A DNA stretch of 64,000 nucleotides, taken from contig JAKSXM010000132.1 in assembly GCA_022575985.1 (NCBI GenBank), positions 10,478,001 to 10,542,000 of the forward strand. The letters are read 5' to 3'. Position numbers and translations under genes: made by a program. Numbering within the stretch: the first letter of the stretch is position 1; every line of letters starts with the position of its first letter. A model generated the notes under the pieces. It was not told the DNA's origin and ran no database searches. It saw only the letters and a list, made by a program, of their open reading frames with translations. Source of the stretch: Anagrus nilaparvatae (lineage: Eukaryota > Arthropoda > Insecta > Hymenoptera > Mymaridae). Positions 1 to 11,069 of this stretch are shown here, piece after piece.

Positions 1-1706
1 CTGATTACCTACATAAAGAATTCCATGCTGCATGAGATCCAAATTAATCTAAAGATTTTTTGTGTGCAAAATCTCAGCAAATATAAATAATATTTATCCA
101 AATTAGTTTTTTTTTTCCAATTTTGATGCTCGGAGAGTATTTGGTTTTTTGGTTCATTTTTTAAAATCAAAATAATTTTTGTTTTGGTACCTGAGGCGCT
201 CAAAACTCTCACTATCTTGTTTTCTTATTATCTATTCTTGAATAAGGGATGAACATAGAATAGACTTTAAATAGCGACTCTCTTAACAAAAAAACATTGA
301 TGGGATAGAAGAGACTTTTTGCAATTGGACATCGAGATAATGCACAATATCTGAGATAATATCTCTAAGCAGTTCATATGTTCATATTCTACGTTGTCCA
401 TATACTCGTACTAAACAACTGCGTAGATGTGCAGTAAATTTTTGAACGTGTAAAATTTTCTACTGCGTAACATAGAATGCAAACGCAGCTGCCTAACTGC
501 CAATTGCAGAAAGTCCTTAATATTCGGTTATGTTGCTGCGCTTAAAATTTCAAGCATTTATAAATTTTAAGCTATTTTTGAAATTAAGAATTTGCCTGGA
601 ATTTCAAACTCTGCAACTTATGAAGGTAATAAAAAAATGCATTGACTTTATCCTTTGAGCTTCTATACTCTAAAATTGGATTTTATAATAATAAATTTCT
701 TTCTTTAACTTTATAATAAAATAATTTTAGGGCTCAAATTAAAAATTAAACGAAATGTAAGGACTAAATCCAATGACCTTTTATTTCAACATGGACCATG
801 TTTACATAGAATCCCTCAGATATAAAAATGTAGAATATCAACTTTATTTTTTTGGCTAAAACCCAAAAAAATTTTTAACTTAAAATTCCCTTATCATTTA
901 TTTAACATCGTATAATTTCTAAGCCTATAATAAATATATTTATTAAGACATAAAATTTTATTTTAAAAGAGAGAATACGTACAATCTGAAAATAATGATA
1001 ATAATAATTATTATAAACTTTTTATTCAAAGTCCAATCAGTTTTGCAAAATATAAATAAAATATTTTTTTTTAAATATTTTGAGATTTATTATTTTTGTT
1101 AATCAAATTTCAGAAAATATTTAAACAATTTTTTATATTTAAATAAATAATAATTGCACTTAAGTGATTCGTAAAAAATTTTGTTTCTAAATTTTACAAA
1201 AAAAAAAAAAGCTTTCTATACACTTGAAACAGCTCCTTAACGAATACAACATTTAACAAGATATTATACAAGTACTCTTGATATAATTATTAACATGATT
1301 GTACTTAGAAAACTTGTTAACAAGCATTTAGATTTTTTTTTTTTTTGGTTGGAAAAATTTAAGAGCCCTTCAATTTAATAATCAGAAAATCTAATTTTAT
1401 TTAACTTTGGGTACGATTTTACTTACATAAATATCAGTAAAATAACGTTTCAATTTTCTATAAAAGTGAACAATATCAAAAATTTTCAAAAAATGTGAAT
1501 CTAAAGAGTCAAGTCCAAATAGTAAAATTAGTAGTGATTTAAAAAAATTTAAATTTAAATATTGTCACTGAACGTCCAAATTTCTTGTCCCTTGAAGAAA
1601 CAACATAATTATCATGAATTCATTTTTTTTTTTATGACCACTAATTTTATCAGAAACACAAAACTCCAAACATCTTTTTTTTTCAACTGCCAGGCTATAT
1701 ATGTTT
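1..1706. other. AT-rich stretch without recognisable gene
   Basis: Only short chance reading frames on both strands, with many homopolymer A/T runs. No protein family, RNA gene or clear repeat was recognised. A distal exon or UTR cannot be excluded. Confidence 0.5.
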
Positions 1707-1890
1707 ATAGAGCGAAGCTCTACCTTATATGATGCAAAATTCAACACCTTATGGGCACGATATCTCAAAAACAATTAACCAGATTTCTTTCAGTTTTTAA
1801 AACTAAGCTTTTTTTTATCGTGTTTATATGATCTGTATAATTTTACAGCCCAAACGAATTATTTTAAAGGCATGCTTATTCTTGTATTTT

Positions 1891-1994
1891 TGTTTCACAC
1901 AGGTGAAAAACCTTATAAATATCAGCCTCGAAATAAATTTCATAGTTTTTGTATAAACTTTGCATTGGTAAAATATTATAAAAATGCAAAATAA
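1891..1994 (+). pseudogene. C2H2 zinc-finger remnant carried by copy A
   Basis: Translation contains HTGEKPYKY followed by a degenerate finger ending KYYKNAK and a stop. HTGEKP is the classic linker between C2H2 zinc fingers. The equivalent block is present in copies B (28643) and C (41470), so it belongs to the transposon family and is probably a captured host gene piece. It has lost normal Cys/His spacing and is not expected to bind zinc. Confidence 0.55.
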
Positions 1995-2288
1995 CACAAG
2001 ATATATTTTTATTAATTATTAATTAATTCGCACGTTTTGTTTTTGCACACTAAATTAATTTAAAAACCAACATTAATGTTTCTTAAAATCCTATGCAAAT
2101 AAGTATCCCTATGCAAATAAGTCTCGATTTTCAAAATGATGTCAATTTTACGATAAAATCAACCAGAAAATCAATATTTTGGATCAAAAAACAATTAGAT
2201 TGTTTTTTACTATTAAACCTAGTTCAATGAAAATGTAATTCCAAACATATACTTTACCCATCACACGCTTCAATGGTTTCATGACTAT

Positions 2289-3248
2289 TTGCTATTTCTA
2301 CAACAAGCAGTGATTGATTCAGATGGTAACCCTACTGATTTTATAACAACTAGTTCGGGTGTTCCTCAAGGATCCATTTTAGGTCCAATTTTGTTTTTAA
2401 TTTATATGGATTCAATCTTAAATTGCATACGTTATTGTTATTATGAAATGTTTGTTGATGATTTACAAATTTTCATTAAATGTAAGCCTTCTTCCTTTAA
2501 TACTGCTATACTACAAATGCAGAGTGATGTCAATGCTATAGTGAACTGGACAGCAGATAATCATTTAAGACTTAATCCTAATAAGATAAAAGCCATAAAA
2601 TTTGGTACGTCTGTTCAACTAAATAAACTTAATGATGAAAATATCCGTACTATTATTGTCTCGAATGTTACTTTAGATTATTCCTCTTCAGTTCTAAATC
2701 TGGCTGTTATATTAACACCTACTTTAAATTGGTCCTTACATATAATGAAACTGTCAAAATCAATGCATTTTGCATTGAATAGATTACGACTAAAATCCAG
2801 GATTTTATCTTACGGTCTTCATAAATTATTGGTAACTTCTCTAATTACTCCCTTTTTTGATTATTGTTGTCTAGTTTATGATGCTCTTGATGTTACTCTT
2901 ATGGACAAAGTTGAAAGAATATTAAACTTAGCAATACGGTTTATTTTTGGAGTGGGAAGATATGAGCAGGTTTCAATAACTTCATTAAGGAATTAATTGA
3001 ACTGGTTAACTGCTAGTACACGTAGAAAATACTTTAAATTAGTGCTTGTACATAGTTTGATATCCTCTCAAAGACCTCCATATCTCTCATCACAATTCAA
3101 AGTTCCTGATGATACAATTAGACGCTCACAACGCAATTTACCTGATAATTCTTTGTCCGAATTCTTACCACTTACTTTTTCCCTGCCCAGTTCATATCGA
3201 ACAGACTTCTATAAAAACTCATTCTTTATAACAACCATTAATGAATAG
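2289..3248 (+). pseudogene. CR1/Jockey-group non-LTR reverse transcriptase, 5'-truncated and dead
   Basis: The reading frame holds the last part of the RT palm: SGVPQGSILGPILF near the start, then FVDDLQIF, where the usual F/YADD motif reads VDD, and a thumb-like region ending near 3240. Stops at 2994-2996 and about 3246 break the product. No endonuclease domain or ORF1 is present, so the copy is a 5'-truncated retroposon. The 3' end appears to be the short-unit tail AAATAAATAAAT near 3607-3622, as in CR1/L2/Daphne-like elements rather than a plain poly(A). Sequence on both sides (about 2260 and 3625 onward) continues the Helitron-like copy A, so this is a nested insertion. The exact clade is uncertain. 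Confidence 0.75.
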
Positions 3249-4459
3249 AATAATTTACCTTTTACTTTGAAAGCTTATACATGCTTAGAAACATTTAACA
3301 CCAATTTGATGAAATATCTCTTGTGTATACAAAAAACCCCAATATCTGTCCTTCAATCGGTTTAAAATTCTTACTTATTCAATTAAATTTTGTTAAATTT
3401 TAAATTTTGCAATTATATATTAAATTTTTTTTTCTTTTGTTATAAAAATTTTATTATAAAGCTACTACTTAAATAGAAATATTTTTTGTTTTTATTATAT
3501 TATTTTATTAATATTGTTATAAAAATTATTATATTAATGTATTATGTACTTTTCTAAAATTGTATTCAAATGCGCATTGGCATTGCTTGCGCAAAATTTT
3601 TTCTAAAATAAATAAATAAATATATGCATTTTGTTCCTTTTAAATTTTATCATTTTTATGCATTGATCGGTTTGAGGAATTGATTAGAAACTAATAAATA
3701 TTAAGTTTTTAAACTATTGTAAAATTACTAAAACCTAATTTTAAATAAAAAAAACAAAAAAAAAAAATTCTAACCTGTTTGTGTAACTACACAACCAACG
3801 AGCATGGAACATGCTCACTCATAACAGTAATAAATCCAAAAACCGAAATTACAATAAATCCCGAAATATGAATTATCCTAAGTCCATAAACTTAAAGTAT
3901 TCAAAGTTCTTGTTCTTATCAGGGCCTGACTCCCACTTCAAATTATTTTAAGTCCCTAAATCGAAAATATTCTAAGTCCATTTCACCCCCTAAAAACGTC
4001 ACTTTCTCACCAACCCCCCCCCCCCTAAAAACGCCAATTTTTCACCCCCCTGCCAAGCCAAACTTTTTCAAACACCCCATCCAATAAACATGTTCCGTGT
4101 TAAAATAGAAAAATAATCGAGTTGTAATTTTTGCAGCAACTTAAGGTACTTGCTTTATAGATTATAAAGGTAAAAGTATAATTGGTCATGAAAAATTTGC
4201 GGGTTACGGACTTTAAATGTAAAACTTACACTAAAAAAAAGGAACTACAAAAATTTGGTATGATAAGAAACTAGGCTATAACTTTATTTAGAATACAGTC
4301 ATTTATTTTACAAAATAAGGCCCTTTGTTTCTAGGACCTGAAAGGGCCACAAAAAATATTGAATTCAATCAAAACTTTCAAAACCTCAATTTTAAAAAAT
4401 TACTCAGACTTTTTTCTAACATGATCAGCTTCGCTCTACTTATCTTTGACGGTATCTAG

Positions 4460-5173
4460 TATATATTCAAATATTTATATATATTTCACGTGTATAATAC
4501 AAAATTCGCCTATATAATATAAAAGATAATAATTTTTCGACATTTCACGTAAATGTGACAATTTTTTATCTACTTGACATTTCCACTCACATGAAATATT
4601 TTGTGCATTCATTGGGAAATTGATCTCTCTTTTTTTTTTTTTTTTTTGATATATTTGGAGTTACTTCTTTTACAGTATGTGTATATATATTTATATGCTC
4701 GTAAGCTACTGTAACGTATGTCATACTACAGTTTAAAATATATTTTAAAATAAATTTCATTTGATTAATAGACTTTTGCTTTTAAAGAACGTTTATATTC
4801 TTTTTTTTTATTTTTTAATGGAATTAATTTATTTTCGAGTTTATTACACGATACATATTATTTTTTAATAAATGGATTAAAGATTTAAATTTTCAAGAAT
4901 AATTATGTACTTTAAAAACCCTTTTTACATGGAAAAGCATTTCGACAACCCTTAAACAACACAAAAAAAAATTTTGCCTATTTTACATTTTCTTAAATAT
5001 CCCAAAAACTTTATAGCCATTTTAGGTCCACTGAATATTTGTACCTTCAACATTCATGAATACCTTCATTTTGTATTTATTTTTCTTAATTCAAACCCGT
5101 TTTCAAAAATTACTTAAGTCTGAAACTCGCCTTTTTCTAGCATGGAACTTTTGAAACTCCAAGAATATTATTT
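4460..5173. other. Intergenic AT-rich sequence
   Basis: No gene or structured repeat recognised between the end of Helitron-like copy A and the lipase fragment. Confidence 0.5.
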
Positions 5174-5550
5174 TTAATTTTCTTTCATAATTTCTATTAA
5201 TCTGTTAAACAAAATTTCTTTGGCATCATAGCCCGTAACATAATCAACATGAGAAAACTTCGTTATATTGACATGTATTTCAGGAAGTTTAATTGGTAAT
5301 GAATCATTTCAGATCCTAAAAATTAAAAATTAATTTTTTTAAATAATAACATTTAACTAATTTTATACTTAATACTAACTTCTTTATTGTAAAATTGTTC
5401 ATTTTCGTTCCAAACTAGGCAAAATGATACTTGAATATTTTCTAAATCATACTTTGGTGGCTCACAACTATTATTTTTTTTGTAACCATAATCATGTTTA
5501 CGAAATTCACCAGACAAATGTAATTGGATATAGTGATTTGCTGTTTTAAA
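5174..5550 (-). pseudogene. Lipase 3' fragment (last two exons), broken
   Basis: Reading leftward, 5550 to about 5375 encodes a stretch matching exon 6 of the intact lipases in this window (ANHYIQLHLSGEFRKHDYG, then EPPKYDLENIQVSF and VWNENEQFYNK). After a short intron, about 5313-5174 encodes an exon 7 match containing LPEIHVNITKFSHVDYV, which includes the catalytic-His region. A small deletion or frameshift at the start of exon 7 removes a few residues and changes phase. Exons 1-5 are absent: to the right of about 5550 the sequence switches abruptly to MCM6-like coding sequence on the same strand. It is a rearranged pseudogene fragment, homologous to the genes at 33750, 36752 and 54058. Confidence 0.8.
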
Positions 5551-5805
5551 ATTAATGTACCAGTGAATTGGCATTCATCTCCAGGTTTTAATGTCTCTAC
5601 AATATTACCCTTTAGGAATATTTCTAAAGTTTACGGAGTGCAACCCGACAATATTTCTGAATGCGCTTCTTGGATTACAATTTTTTGTTGTTCAACAAAT
5701 ATGGAATTATTTATGTCTATTATAAATTGACTGCGATTTTTGCACTACGGATTCAGAAGGATTTGTAAATTGTAGGTGTGCCACTAACTAACTCTGGATG
5801 ATATT

Positions 5806-5819
5806 AGTAAACTTATTAC
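5806..5819 (+). repeat. Left target-site duplication of the R1-clade element
   Basis: AGTAAACTTATTAC here matches AGTAAACTTTTATTAC at 8521-8536, directly after the poly(A). The copies differ by two T. They lie inside the MCM6-like reading frame and define the insertion. Confidence 0.75.
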
Positions 5820-8520
5820 ATCACCTTCAAAGTGCGTGATAGGGTTGCTAATCGGCCCCCGTACAAAAAGCGCCCACTAGGCTGGAATGTGTCAAAGATG
5901 GACGAGGACAGATTTGTGGATTATCTTCGCGAAGAGTTCTCGTCTATCCCAGCCTGGCATGGAGGACCGACCACCCCGCGAGAGGCAGAGACCCTTGTCA
6001 AGAGGGTAACTGCTCTTCTGAGGGGAGCCTGCGATGCCTCTATGCCGCGTAAACGGCCCTGGAAGGGTAAAAGAAGCGTGTACTGGTGGAATGAAGAAAT
6101 TTCGGAGCTAAGACGGGTCTGTCACGGCGCACGCAGAAGACGGCAAAGAGCGCATGGCCGCCCAGAGCTGGCTACGCGCTCTGAAGAGTACAAGGAAGCC
6201 AAGCATAGGCTGGCGAAAGCTATCCGCCTCAGCAAGGCGCGCTGTCTTCGGTCCCTAAGAGATGATGTCAACAGCGACCCGTGGGGCCTGGGATATAAGG
6301 TTGTCATGGGCAAACTTAAGTCCGGATGTGACAACACGATGGATGAAGCAACGACCAAAAGAATAGTGGACGCTCTCTTCCCGGATCATCCAAACCAACA
6401 ACACCCTGCTTTGGATGTCCCGAGGGAGCAAGTTCCGCTATTTATCGAGGCGGAGATGCTTCAGGCAATTAGGTCAATGAAAAATGGGAAAGCGCCAGGA
6501 CCAGACGGAATACCCGCGGAAGCCCTTAAGGCGGCTGCAAAGGTAATCCCTGGTCTCCTGCTTGGCATGTTTAACGCGTGCCTCGTGGCAGGCGCCTTTC
6601 CAAGGGACTGGAAAGTGGCCCGTCTGGCTCTGATAAGCAAGGGAAAGGGTGAACCAGGATCTCCATCATCTTACAGACCATTGTGTATGTTAAATACCAT
6701 TGGCAAGGTGATGGAGAGCATGGTCAGAGGAAGATTGCGGCAAGCAATTAGGGAAGCGGGTGACCTTAGCGACGACCAACACGGCTTTCGTGAGGGGCGT
6801 TCCACGATCGGTGCCATCGAGCAGGTCGTGAAGGTGGTTATGAGGGCCAGACAAGTGCGGCCGGATATTAAACCGGACGTCCTGCTTGTCACGTTGGATG
6901 TGAAAAACGCATTCAACTCGGCTAAGTGGGACGATATGTTGCACTCCCTCGAGCAGGTATTCAGAGTTCCGGATTATCTGAGAAATATACTCAGAGATTA
7001 CCTCCGGGACCGATACCTGCGCTGGGACACGCTCGATGGCACAAGAGGTAAAGTATTAAGCGCAGGCATAGCGCAGGGTTCAGTTCTGGGTCCTGATCTG
7101 TGGAATGCCTTTTACGACGGCTTGCTAAAGATTGAGCTCCCGGATGGATGCTCCATGATCGGATACGCGGATGACGTTGCTCTAACCATAACAGCTCGAG
7201 AGCCAGAGGACCAGCAGAATACCTTGGATGAGGCCATGCGCCTTATCAATAGCTGGATGTCGGATCACGGACTAAGACTGGCAGTCCCGAAAACGGAGAT
7301 TGTCCTTCTGACCCGGAGAAGGGTTGATACCATATTCGGCATCAGCTTTGATGACGGAGGTAATCCCCTTATGATCCAGACCAAACCATCGGTCAAATAT
7401 TTGGGGGTCTTCTTGGATAACAAGTTGACCTACAATAGACAATTCCAGCAGGCCTGTGAAAAGGCTGGCCGGGTGACAAAGTCCCTCTCGTGGCTAATGA
7501 CGAACATCGGCGGTCCCAGATCTGAGAAGAGGAGGCTGTTGATGACGACAGTTAACTCCATCTTGCTCTACGGTGCAGAGGTGTGGGCGGACAATGTCCG
7601 CATAAAAAAGTACTGCAAGAAACTAAAGGCAGTATAGAGGCAGGGGGCACTTCGAATCGCTTGCTCGTACAAGACAGTATCAGAGCCAGCGATCCAGGTG
7701 GTGGCTCGGGTGATTCCCATCGACCTGCTTGCCTTGGAAAGGCAGGCGATCTACAACCGTGGGGAAGAAGAGCGCGACGTAGCTTCCGTTCGCGCTCGCT
7801 CTCGCACAATGGAATGTTGGCAGTATAGGTGGAATGGTGACCCGAGGGGACGTTGGACGCACCGCCTTATCATCGATTTGGAAAGCTGGATGAACCGTGA
7901 TCATGGAGAGGTAGACTTCTACCTCACACAGTTCCTAACTGGTCACGGTTATTTCCGCGATATGCTTTTCAAGTGGAGCAAGGTGACATCTCCGGAATGC
8001 TTGCATTGCCCGGGCGAGCTGGATACCGCTGAGCACACCTTTTTTGGGTGTCCTCGCTTCGCTGAAGGGCGACCGCCCTTCGATGAATGGAGGCCGGAAG
8101 TAGTCGTCCCGGAAATGCTGCGCAGTGCCGCTAACTGGTACAGTGTGGCAGAGTACGTACGGGCGACACTGATTGGAAAAAAGGAGGAAGGTTTCCTCTC
8201 GTAGGAGAGTCTCCTCCTTTATTGACAGGGTATGGCGAAGAAATGCCTGGGCTGCATTGTTTCCGGACCGAAGTAATACCTAAACAGGGAGTCCCGGTCC
8301 GGATTCTATGACATTGTCATAAATGCATGGAGGGTGGGGAGTTTAGTGGGTATTGTAATTCCTCAATTGTGTATATCTGGGCAACCCCAGATACAAATTT
8401 GAGGTTGAGTCCCACATAACCATACAGTACGCGTGTATGGTATGCGTAAATGCATTCTCCTCGTCCTACGAAAAAGGCCCCTTCTTGAAGGGGCCCAAAA
8501 AAAAAAAAAAAAAAAAAAAA
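5820..8520 (+). mobile_element. R1-clade non-LTR retrotransposon, 5'-truncated, recent insertion
   Basis: A GC-rich block in AT-rich surroundings, flanked by a 14-16 bp target duplication and ending in a 24-base A run (8497-8520). The 3' UTR (8205-8496) has an inverted repeat GGCCCCTT/AAGGGGCC just before the tail. The ORF1 and endonuclease regions are missing, so the copy is 5'-truncated. Base composition, the intact-looking ORF2 remainder and the clear target duplication indicate recent arrival. The location is inside an MCM6-like exon, not 28S rDNA, so this lineage is not strictly rDNA-specific. Confidence 0.85.
5832..8204 (+). pseudogene. R1-clade ORF2 (reverse transcriptase and C-terminal domain) with one nonsense codon
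   Basis: One frame runs from 5832 to the stop at 8202-8204, interrupted only by TAG at 7635-7637. The first part (about 601 codons) has the RT fingers and palm: MKNGKAPGPDGIPAE, SYRPLCMLNTIGKVMESMV, QHGFREGRSTIGAIE, LDVKNAFNSAKWDDM, GIAQGSVLGP and the catalytic GYADDVAL. The later part (from about 7638) ends with CLHCPGELDTAEHTFFGC, the Cys-Cys-His-Cys knuckle typical of R1-clade ORF2 C-termini. The internal TAG sits where relatives have glutamine, so a single C-to-T change is the simplest cause. The endonuclease domain is missing at the N-terminus, so the copy cannot be autonomous regardless of the stop. Confidence 0.85.
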
Positions 8521-8536
8521 AGTAAACTTTTATTAC
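8521..8536 (+). repeat. Right target-site duplication of the R1-clade element
   Basis: Immediately follows the poly(A) tail and repeats 5806-5819 with two additional T. It continues directly into the MCM6-like frame. Confidence 0.75.
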
Positions 8537-9008
8537 TTGATCAGAAATTCGAATTAATCTTTCAATTATATTTGTATTTACATTGTCATTAAGTTTTACA
8601 AAATCTAAACTAATGTAATATTTACTTGTTTTTTCAACTAGTAAATCGCTCAAAGCGTTGCATAAATGCTCATACATATCAGAAAATTGTTCACATATTA
8701 CACCTTTTAATTCATCATTAAAATCTCTAATGTCTTTTATTGATATTTCTAATATATTACTGTCAGGATTTAACTCTTCTAATCTGCACTGATATTTTTT
8801 TATTCCCGATTCAGTAAAATCTTGAATAAATATTTTAAAAGACTTTTTCATTCATTTAAAAGATTATCAGAAATATCGACATTGTATATTTATCATACCA
8901 TTACGCTTTATTTCATTTTAAATAACAAACATTTAAAATAACTAATTGCTAAAACAAAAAATAATATATGGTTTCAGCAACCGTTTTTTTTTTGTATATA
9001 AAAAACAG

Positions 9009-9088
9009 GTTTTCTGATAAGAACTTAATTGTGAGATCGATTTTATTATTAATTAAATAAAATAGTCCACCGACCTCACACCGATTGC
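9009..9088. repeat. 80-bp repeat shared with 16546-16616
   Basis: Both sites read CTGATAA-AACTT, then a GATCGAT/GTCGATA stretch, and end in CCTCACACCGATTGC. This copy lies about 160 bp upstream of the MCM6-like start on the minus strand; the other lies about 290 bp beyond the right edge of the MCM5-like fragment. It may be a dispersed repeat or a shared flank from a common ancestral locus. Confidence 0.5.
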
Positions 9089-9139
9089 AAAAAATCGGCT
9101 CGAGTTTTATTTTGGCTTGCTTTTCTGCACTTTGCACTA

Positions 9140-11069
9140 AATATTATATTCTTTTGAAAAACTAACATTTTTTTTAATTATTTTATAAGATTTAAATAAA
9201 GTGTTAAGAAAATTTTAGTAACTCCGAGTAAAAGCTTTGAAGAAAACTTTCTGGAATACGTAAATGACGAACACAACTAAGAGTGAAGAATAATTTATTC
9301 TCCAGACGGCCGCTAGGGGGCCATATATGGCGCACATCTGTAGTCAAAGTATACTAATAGGTATAGTCAAATTATACTTTTTTCCATTTAAAATCCCGGC
9401 CGCCTAGAGATTAACATACGAGGTACAGAGAATGTGATACAAAGAATACTTTATAAAATGATCTACTATAGTAATTGGATATTGTTATGTATCTGCTCAA
9501 AAGCAGACATTCTACAAAACAATAAAAGGAGAATGTTAATTTTATACGTATTCTGTAAAACTTGTTAAGTATGAGAATGGCTACATGAGAAACTCAGTCA
9601 GAGGGCAAATTGTAGTGGGTTTGCTTAACCGGCGGGAATTTATAAACTTGTAATTCTGTTTTATATAAATAATTTTTAATTTTCAAATTTTATGCTCGGG
9701 TTAAATATAATGATTCAATATGAACACGTAAAAGCAAAAAAATTTTAAAATAGCATCATAATTTTCAATAGCACAAAATTTATATTTCAGTATACATGTG
9801 TGAATCAGTGTAATGCTGCACGCATACATGCATTCGTAAAACGTTTATATGTATTAATTACCTGAGATAAAAGTGACTTATCTATGCTCTGGTTTTCCCT
9901 ACTAGATAACTCGTATCAAGCGCATTTAGATTTAGAATATCTAAATTTGATTATGTCGATACTTATTTTATCCAACTATGAATAAAAAAATTACTAAATT
10001 AAAAAAAAATTTGTTTTTGAGTATCTGTGCGGCGGTAGCTTTCAAACATCTAGAAAATTTGTTTCGCCATGAATTTTACAACTTTTTTTTTCTCAAAATT
10101 CACTTCAAAGGGTCCCATTTATGCTCTGAAAATACTGAGATGTGATATACCATGATCGGTCCACAATCTTAAAACTTGGTTCTTCCGTTTCCCTAAAAAT
10201 CCATAAAAATGTTAAATATCTAAACGTAAAATGTTAAAAATAATAAATTTAATTTATCCTCATATTTCTTTTGGTAAATCTTCAGTATCAGGACCACATA
10301 AACATGTTGTAACATATAAAAAGGATCATCTAGCATTTCTGTGGCTAAATCACCCAAGATCTGCCTTGCGTCAGCATCCAAAAATAGAAAAAAACTGGAA
10401 AAAAATGATTTAGGTTAAAAATGACTATAAAATATTAAAAAAGACTGAAAAATACTTAATTTAACTTACCAAATATGTTTATAAGCAAATTAGAACTTTA
10501 AAACTCCATACTGACAAAATCTGGAACCTGGAAAAAAAGTAAAACAAAGAGATAAATTCTTGAATTTTTAAAAAAAGTTGCATAAAAAAATTTTATACTT
10601 ATCTGAACAAAAAATCATTCTGTACATCCAGGGGCTCTCGCTACAGCAGACAATAGAGTCTGTGTTTTGGATGGCTTAAATGAAATATACTTGATATCTA
10701 CATTTAAATTAAAAATCATACATTTAAATCTAATAATACAATTTATAATTTTTATACAGCTGACTGATATAAACTTAAGCTGTATACACGAGCCTCTTGA
10801 ACAACAATTAGTCACAGTACCCAAATGTGGTGTGCAATAAACTATTTCTGCAAAATGTTCTTTCATAAGTTGCTGTAGCCCAATTAACAATCACTATCAT
10901 GATGATTTACCTTTAAAAATGTAAAATTTATTAATTATATATTGAATGTATTTTTAATTTGATTAATTTATTCGAAACATACTTTTTTAATACGCAGGTA
11001 AAAATAAAAACTAGTTTATTAAACCGATTCGATTTAATATAAGTTATACAAAATAAAGGTAGTTATTAT
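9140..11069. other. Unassigned region; possible decayed minus-strand exons
   Basis: Most of it shows no recognisable gene. On the minus strand, about 10880-10600 and 10420-10230 give longer, more compositionally protein-like translations than the background (for example IIRFKCMIFNLNVDIKY and LDADARQILGDLATEMLDD). No family was recognised and no complete exon-intron model could be built. Confidence 0.3.

Larger units (their letters stand above)
1707..4459 (+). mobile_element. Helitron/Helentron-like non-autonomous element, copy A
   Basis: The left end carries the palindrome AGAGCGAAGCTCT followed by ACCTTA. The right end carries GCTTCGCTCTAC, the inverted partner, then a short hairpin (around 4442-4452) and the terminal sequence TATCTAGT. 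The same ends occur at 41287/46130 and, inverted, at 59148/55930; the right end also occurs at 33461. The asymmetric layout (left repeat terminal, right repeat subterminal before a hairpin and CTAG) is the design described for Helitron2/Helentron elements. No Rep or helicase is encoded, so the copy is non-autonomous. It carries a zinc-finger remnant (1891-1994) and is interrupted by a CR1/Jockey-type retroposon (about 2265-3625). A short-motif stretch with AAGTCCCTAAA-like units lies at about 3770-4090. Confidence 0.7.
5550..8851 (-). pseudogene. MCM6-like N-terminal pseudogene, split by a retrotransposon
   Basis: On the minus strand an ATG at 8851 opens a frame to about 8521 (MKKSFKIFIQ; later IKDIRDFNDELKGVI, LCNALSDLL and IERLIRISDQVIKV). 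This resembles the start of MCM6: the N-terminal A subdomain and the start of the OB fold. The frame is then interrupted by the R1-clade element (5820-8520) and resumes at 5819 with HPELVSGT, followed after a deletion and frame change by FVEQQKIVIQEAHSEIL, TLEIFLKGNIVETLKPGDEC and QFTGTLI. The segment expected to hold the MCM6 zinc-binding Cys pairs is mostly missing. In-frame stops lie near the insertion junction and within the resumed part (for example between SGCTP and TLEIF). No AAA+ domain follows, because sequence left of about 5550 is lipase. A pseudogene with high confidence; subunit assignment to MCM6 rests on the VSGT and KIVIQE-type motifs. Confidence 0.8.

Noticed and set aside
5524..5730. 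68-codon plus-strand frame
   Set aside because: Antisense to the MCM6-like and lipase coding remnants, which match known families.
6122..6944. Several minus-strand frames inside the R1-clade element
   Set aside because: Shadows of the GC-rich reverse-transcriptase frame on the other strand.
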